A stretch of 8,748 nt of DNA from positions 1-8,748 of the forward strand of contig JAUUVJ010000149.1 of NCBI GenBank assembly GCA_030589605.1, read 5' to 3'. The notes under the pieces are model-generated. The model ran no database searches, had not been told where the DNA came from, and was given only the letters and a program-made list of their open reading frames with translations. Below are positions 6,143-8,748 of the stretch, one piece after another. Both the position numbers and the translations under genes were made by a program. How positions within the stretch are numbered: the first letter of the stretch is position 1; each line of letters starts with the position of its first letter. The stretch is from Candidatus Hodarchaeota archaeon (GTDB lineage: Archaea; Asgardarchaeota; Heimdallarchaeia; Hodarchaeales; Hodarchaeaceae).

Positions 6143-6213
6143 CTGTGGACACCGAAAATGATTATCACGTTACAGAATAAGTGTGTAGTTATATCAATTA
6201 ATTCATATATTTT

Positions 6214-6309
6214 CTACATATCACTCCAGTACCGCACTTTTTTGTATTCCTCATCTTTTGTTTTTCGGGTCTTCTTCTTTCTTTTTGATTCCTCTATATC
6301 ATTCACCAT
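6214..6309 (-). CDS. Possible 31-residue lysine-rich microprotein
   Basis: An ATG on the minus strand at 6309 opens a frame of 31 residues containing EESKRKKKTRKTKDEEYKKV and ending VRYWSDM. A weak purine-rich stretch (GAGAAGG) lies about 7 bases upstream. The composition is extremely basic. It ends about 70 bases before the start of the zinc-ribbon gene on the same strand and could share its transcript. The plus-strand frame over the same bases (6158-6370) is its shadow. Length and low complexity make this uncertain. Confidence 0.25.
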   Translation of the reverse strand: MVNDIEESKRKKKTRKTKDEEYKKVRYWSDM

Positions 6310-6423
6310 TAGTAAGCCTTCTCATTACTTTATTTCTTTATTGGAGGATCTTATCTTTCGCATTCGCTAGGTTCGAGACTTCTTCCGCTTCAATGACGAA
6401 TAAAGTACCCCTCGCTTGATTAA

Positions 6424-6918
6424 ACAGTAGCAAAGGCGCGAGCATGTTTCAGGCGTTTGATTCCACCTTACAACAAATACTTAGGGATGGGTGGGTACAG
6501 AATTCTGATTGTAAAGATCATCAATCGTTCTCAACTGTTTTTTCACGTCTCTTTAAACGCTTAAGGCTATGTTTCTTTGGGAGATAACATAGTAGGCCAT
6601 CGGGTGTCAAACCGTCTTTATCTTTGGAGGGGGGAAAAACGAAAGCGAGTAGGTAGGTTGACTAAATGTATTGATAAATCCCATAAGGAGCGATGTGAAT
6701 TTACTATTACTGCTGATGGTGTTAGGGACTATCATATTTGGCGAGACCCCGTTAATTGCTATTATGGTAGTTCAGCAAAAGCCTTTCTCCTCTGCATTTA
6801 CGAAATTGGTGAAAAACAAGCAACACCCATTTTGCGAGTCTATCCAACACTTGAGAAGTTATGTCAGGCTTCGATGAGAGACTTACAAAAAATTGAAGTT
6901 TACTCATCCTTCCTATAA
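6424..6918 (+). pseudogene. Broken gene with truncated helix-hairpin-helix end
   Basis: One frame runs from just after TAA 6421-6423 to TAA 6916-6918 with a single internal TAA (6562-6564). After that stop a TTG at 6577 gives a 113-residue reading. Its end, from about residue 67, reads AKAFLLCIYEIGEKQATPIL followed by PTLEKLCQASMRDLQKIE. This matches a tandem helix-hairpin-helix (IPGIGEKTA..LL..FPSLEAL..AS.EDL..I.GIG), as found in XPF/Hef-type nucleases, UvrC and NAD-dependent ligases. The second hairpin (expected GIG) is replaced by VYSSFL and the stop. The upstream part (RACFRRLIPPYNKY, then VSNRLYLWRGEKRKR) is not recognised. The first half has fewer A/T bases than its surroundings, hinting at a foreign origin. 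A competing frame (6444-6587, FDSTLQQILRDGWVQN) overlaps the 5' half, so the true original frame there is uncertain. Confidence 0.5.
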
Positions 6919-6991
6919 ATGATATTTTCATTATTCATTCATAATCATTGTTGGGTTTGTAAAAAATGAAAACAATAAATATTGGATCATT

Positions 6992-7296
6992 TTACAGATT
7001 AAACCCTAAATTCTTACTTAATTTCTTATGTATCAGTTCAACCAATAGATAATGCACCTTAAGCATTGTGGCTTCTTTTTCTGTTTTGTATTGCTGTAAG
7101 AGCCCTCGCTCATCCAGATTGGTTATATAGGTATGAACGGTTGTTTTTCATTTGATTGAAATATTTGTTACTAGTTCAAAGACAGGCGATGGTATTCTTG
7201 ATATTCAAAGTTTTTTAATCAATCAGATTATTTGTAAATGATCTTTTTGGTACTAGATGGTAATACTTTTAGCCATAAGAAATCTTGATATTTCAT
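6992..7296 (-). pseudogene. Disrupted winged-helix transcriptional regulator
   Basis: Minus-strand reading from ATG 7296 gives MKYQDFLWLKVLPSSTKK and IIYK, then TAA (7230-7228). The next frame resumes with LIKKL and ISRIPSPVFELVTNISIK, then KTTVHTYITNLDERGLLQQY, and ends in NLGFNL at TAA 6994-6992. Three TGA codons interrupt it, at 7225-7223, 7207-7205 and 7150-7148. LPSSTKKII plus a recognition helix (ISIK.KTTVHTYITNL) and the wing start (DERGLL) are typical of archaeal ArsR/MarR-like winged-helix DNA-binding proteins, with a helical C-terminal end (LKVHYLLVELIHKKL). One frameshift near 7225 plus three stops show it is dead. AAGTGATC directly before the ATG recalls a ribosome site. It probably formed an operon with the broken gene upstream (7592-7334), 37 bases away. 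Confidence 0.65.
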
Positions 7297-7333
7297 GATC
7301 ACTTTTCAAAGCTAATCTGAATATGGAATAAAG

Positions 7334-7592
7334 TCAAGAAGAATTCAAATGATCTTTCACAAGAGCAATAAAAGCGTCCAGAGATATTTCTTCACCAATG
7401 AAAAAAATCATTGACAATAGGAAAAAAGAGCGAAAGTTCACTTATCAGAGAGCGGATTTAATAACCTGTCTTCCCGAACAGCGTCCAATCTAAGTTAGAT
7501 GGTGTCAATAAAACCCCTTACTGTTGTGAACCTTCAATGATGATATGAGGAATGATCCTTATATATTCAGAATCATATTTCTTTTCGTTCAT
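7334..7592 (-). pseudogene. Decayed unknown gene, about 86 codons
   Basis: From ATG 7592 on the minus strand the frame reads MNEKKYDSEYIRIIPHIIIE, then GVLLTPSNLDWTLFGKTGY, then IRSLISELSLFFPIVNDFF. It is interrupted by TAA at 7520-7518 and 7460-7458. At the end of this stretch a run of seven Ts (7407-7401) has one base too many: removing one T continues the frame as IGEEISLDAFIALVKDHLNS to TGA 7336-7334. The reconstructed product of about 86 residues is not recognised but has protein-like composition throughout. Two stops plus a homopolymer frameshift indicate decay. It lies upstream of a winged-helix regulator relic and divergent from the 7686 gene. Confidence 0.5.
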
Positions 7593-7639
7593 CAATGTGA
7601 AATGAAAAGTATGGATTTGATTAGCTTATTCTTTTCATT
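7581..7639. promoter_or_regulatory. Candidate operator: repeated CTTTTCATT / AATGAAAAG elements
   Basis: AATGAAAAG (7601-7609) and CTTTTCATT (7631-7639) are perfect 9-base inverted repeats, and a one-mismatch copy CTTTTCGTT lies at 7581-7589, forming a second inverted pair with the central arm. The elements lie at the divergent junction between the decayed minus-strand operon and the plus-strand gene at 7686, where a winged-helix regulator would be expected to bind. Confidence 0.4.
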
Positions 7640-7685
7640 CTTATGAAGTAGCTTAGAAGTCTGCAAATGTATTATATTACAGACA

Positions 7686-8054
7686 ATGGAGTGGTTTAAA
7701 ATACCCTGTGGTTTATGGTTAAATTCTTATACTCCCAAATGTTATTTGATGAATGATAATACAATTATTAGTCATGGAAGGAGCTGTTTTCAGCAATATG
7801 GTAAATTAACTGTGAAAATTTGGTCAGAATACGTTGATGATTGGAATTACTGTCAAGGATACCATGATATACTTACTAAAAAATGCAATGGTATTCCTAA
7901 ATCAGTTTCCTCTCGTTTTGGTAGTTTCAGTGACTTTAAAAGACTATGTGGTGTAAGTGGAATAAAGTCAGAACCTCGTAAGATAATAGAAAATAATATT
8001 AAAAGAAAAGAAGTTAATTTTGAGAGAGAATGGAAGAAACAGTTTAAATTATAG
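7686..8054 (+). CDS. 122-residue protein with homing-endonuclease-associated-repeat-like segment
   Basis: Residues about 62-92 (ILTKKCNGIPKSVSSRFGSF followed by SDFKRLCGVSGI) resemble the homing endonuclease-associated repeat, whose core is P-S-x-x-x-x-R-x-F-G-S-W-x-x-A-x-x-x-A-G and which binds DNA. The N-terminal half is rich in Trp, Tyr and Cys (cysteines 8, 19, 34, 56, 67, 88) without a regular zinc pattern. The C-terminus is very basic (NNIKRKEVNFEREWKKQFKL), as expected for nucleic-acid binding. No nuclease motif (LAGLIDADG, GIY-YIG, HNH) is seen, so it may be a DNA-binding remnant or an accessory protein. The ATG at 7686 has no ribosome site; the frame is open back to TGA 7644-7646 with no other initiator. 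It ends in TAG. Confidence 0.55.
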   Translation: MEWFKIPCGLWLNSYTPKCYLMNDNTIISHGRSCFQQYGKLTVKIWSEYVDDWNYCQGYHDILTKKCNGIPKSVSSRFGSFSDFKRLCGVSGIKSEPRKIIENNIKRKEVNFEREWKKQFKL

Positions 8055-8093
8055 CATTAATCGAAAATATTTCTTCTTTTTTGGAATTACTAG

Positions 8094-8294
8094 AGAAAAA
8101 ACCAATGTAGAAATACCAATCGGAAATATGGTAAGAATAATAAAAAAAAACAAGAAAAACAAGAACTTAGTGAGACTATAAAAAAGATAAAATCTTAAAT
8201 ACTAGACAAATATGATGCTTTACAATATCTGTATTGCACTGACAATATATATGGCTGGGGTCTCAAAACAAGAAAAAAAGTAGTAATTAGATGA
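8094..8294 (+). pseudogene. Possible degraded frame downstream of the 122-residue gene
   Basis: The frame is open from after TAG 8091-8093 to TGA 8292-8294 with one internal TAA (8196-8198). Before the stop it reads KKQEKQELSETIKKIKS, a coiled-coil-like stretch; after it comes ILDKYDALQYLYCTDNIYGW and LKTRKKVVIR, which looks like protein. It is in the same frame as the gene ending at 8054, but three stops lie between. No family is recognised and there is no start codon with a ribosome site. A decayed gene is possible; chance in A-rich sequence is the alternative. Confidence 0.25.
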
Positions 8295-8381
8295 TGACAC
8301 GAGTCTAACATGTAACAACAAGAAACTAATGCTCTGGAGTGTTTGCGGAATGGAAAATTTCTTTTCTGGTATTCGCAATCA

Positions 8382-8400
8382 CTCCCTCCCTCCCCCCTCC
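8382..8400 (-). other. G-rich purine tract (possible quadruplex)
   Basis: On the minus strand the tract consists of G-runs of 2, 6, 3, 3 and 1 separated by single As. It is strand-asymmetric, all purine, and unusual in this AT-rich window. It falls just short of the canonical four-run G3 quadruplex pattern. Confidence 0.45.
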
Positions 8401-8536
8401 AAAATATAAGCGATTTCCTCTCCTCCCAACAAGAATTTTCATTTCTTATGAAGAAATTAACGATAATTTCCCCAAATTAGGTTTCCTCATCAAATTCGTG
8501 TTAACAAAATCAACTGTGGGATATTGAGGATGTCGC

Positions 8537-8559
8537 TCATGACCTGCTTCATGACCTGC
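8537..8559. repeat. Tandem 12-base duplication encoding AGHE twice
   Basis: TCATGACCTGC occurs twice (8537-8547 and 8549-8559), giving a 12-base tandem unit. Read on the minus strand in the frame of the right-edge gene it encodes Ala-Gly-His-Glu twice. A duplication that keeps the frame is consistent with a coding past. Confidence 0.6.
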
Positions 8560-8583
8560 GGTAGGGAACAGAATTAAATTCTT

Positions 8584-8748
8584 CTATTCATCATCAAAAT
8601 CGTAAGAAAAATCTTCTTCAGGCTCACTATCTCGTGCAAGCTCCACTAGTAATTTTAGTCCTTCTTTTTGCACTTCCCTATCATGTGCTTCCAGTTCTTT
8701 CATCTCTTCTTTCTCCTCTTTTGCTGACACTATTCTCAACTTCTCATA
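8584..8748 (-). CDS. C-terminal end of a charged, helical protein (5' end outside window)
   Basis: The minus-strand frame is open from the right edge (8748) to TAG 8586-8584, 54 codons. It begins YEKLRIVSAKEEKEEMKELE and continues HDREVQKEGLKLLVELARD: a highly charged helix or coiled coil. It ends in an acidic tail (SEPEEDFSYDFDDE) of the kind often found at natural C-termini. No family can be named from so little. The gene enters from the right and its start is not in the window. The frame continues open after the TAG, so either this is the true end, as the acidic tail suggests, or the TAG is a nonsense mutation. Confidence 0.6.
   Translation of the reverse strand, partial: YEKLRIVSAKEEKEEMKELEAHDREVQKEGLKLLVELARDSEPEEDFSYDFDDE

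Larger units (their letters stand above)
8326..8583 (-). pseudogene. In-frame continuation beyond the TAG of the right-edge gene
   Basis: Immediately after TAG 8586-8584 the same minus-strand frame stays open for 45 codons, reading LFPTAGHEAGHERHPQYP and VDFVNTNLMRKPNLGKLS, to TAA 8448-8446. One codon later, still in frame, an ATG at 8442 opens 38 further residues (MKILVGRRGNRLYFGGGREG, ending TPEH) to TAG 8328-8326. Two internal stops in 141 codons is fewer than expected by chance in AT-rich DNA, and the composition is protein-like. It may be a decayed 3' extension of the gene, or one or two small downstream genes; no ribosome site supports the latter. The plus-strand frame 8339-8527 is treated as its shadow. 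Confidence 0.3.

Noticed and set aside
6158..6370. 70-codon plus-strand frame rich in Phe, Ser and Ile
   Set aside because: Composition is what the reverse of lysine- and glutamate-rich sequence gives; no ribosome site before its start.
6369..6385. GGTTCGAGAC, resembling a tRNA T-loop
   Set aside because: The flanking five bases do not pair as a T-stem, and no acceptor or anticodon stem could be found upstream.
6444..6587. 47-codon frame (FDSTLQQILRDGWVQN...) as a transposase start
   Set aside because: No terminal inverted repeats, no catalytic motif, and it competes with another frame in phase with the HhH remnant; too short to claim a mobile element.
3980..7225. TGA read as glycine or another amino acid, because several in-frame TGAs interrupt protein-like frames (3980, 7223, 7205, 7148)
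   Set aside because: The intact genes here (for example the 256- and 355-residue ones) contain no internal TGA, and several genes end naturally at TGA with another stop soon after. A reassigned code would scatter TGA through all genes. Decay explains the pattern better.
6992..7592. All nonsense codons in the decayed genes could come from C-to-T changes (CAA, CAG, CGA)
   Set aside because: Every stop codon is one C-to-T step from a sense codon, so this carries no information about the mutational process or about methylation-driven deamination.
8120..8180. A-rich stretch with repeated ACAAGAA-like units as a repeat array
   Set aside because: Units are irregular and explained by low complexity; no constant spacing as in CRISPR or iterons.
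8339..8527. 62-codon plus-strand frame containing PSLPPPKYKRFPLLP
   Set aside because: The proline-rich stretch comes from the pyrimidine tract, the GTG start has no ribosome site, and the minus-strand frame, continuous with a real gene, fits better.

Overview
The window is AT-rich, gene-poor DNA, probably from an archaeon. Support is moderate: near-perfect anti-Shine-Dalgarno matches (GAGGTGAT before the membrane-protein gene), TTG/GTG starts, small zinc-ribbon proteins, an archaeal-style winged-helix regulator relic and T-rich gene ends. Nothing seen fixes the phylum. An AT-rich lineage such as Asgard archaea would fit, but that is inference. No rRNA, tRNA, CRISPR array, complete transposase or replication origin was found.

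Left part (1-2630). A TPR protein enters from the left edge. After about 380 gene-free bases comes an isolated C-terminal piece of a DNA cytosine-5 methyltransferase (motifs IX and X only, no catalytic half in the window). It is followed by an unrecognised all-helical 256-residue protein and a 37-residue CxxC...CxxC zinc-binding microprotein with a strong ribosome site and a TTG start.

Middle part (2915-5449). A 355-residue unrecognised protein and a 181-residue HEPN-like protein (R-x4-H motif) lie in the same reading frame, separated by one TGA and 21 further sense codons before the next ATG. They may be two genes, one gene recently broken by a nonsense codon, or one gene with stop readthrough. 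A beta-rich N-terminal part plus C-terminal HEPN resembles abortive-infection effectors in layout. This is the best candidate for an undescribed defence-type system here. A four-helix membrane protein follows.

Right part (5450-8748). This is mostly a gene graveyard. An intact-looking small zinc-ribbon gene (minus, 5879-6142) and a 122-residue protein with a homing-endonuclease-associated-repeat-like segment (plus, 7686-8054) are surrounded by decayed frames: a C-terminal fragment (5674-5811), a broken helix-hairpin-helix protein (6424-6918), a disrupted minus-strand pair made of an unknown 86-codon gene and a winged-helix regulator (6992-7592), a further relic (8094-8294), and a minus-strand gene entering from the right edge whose frame continues beyond its TAG. 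Most of these carry one or a few internal stops or a frameshift. The methyltransferase fragment, HEPN module, homing-repeat protein and decayed regulators together suggest an accessory region shaped by gain and loss of mobile or defence genes.
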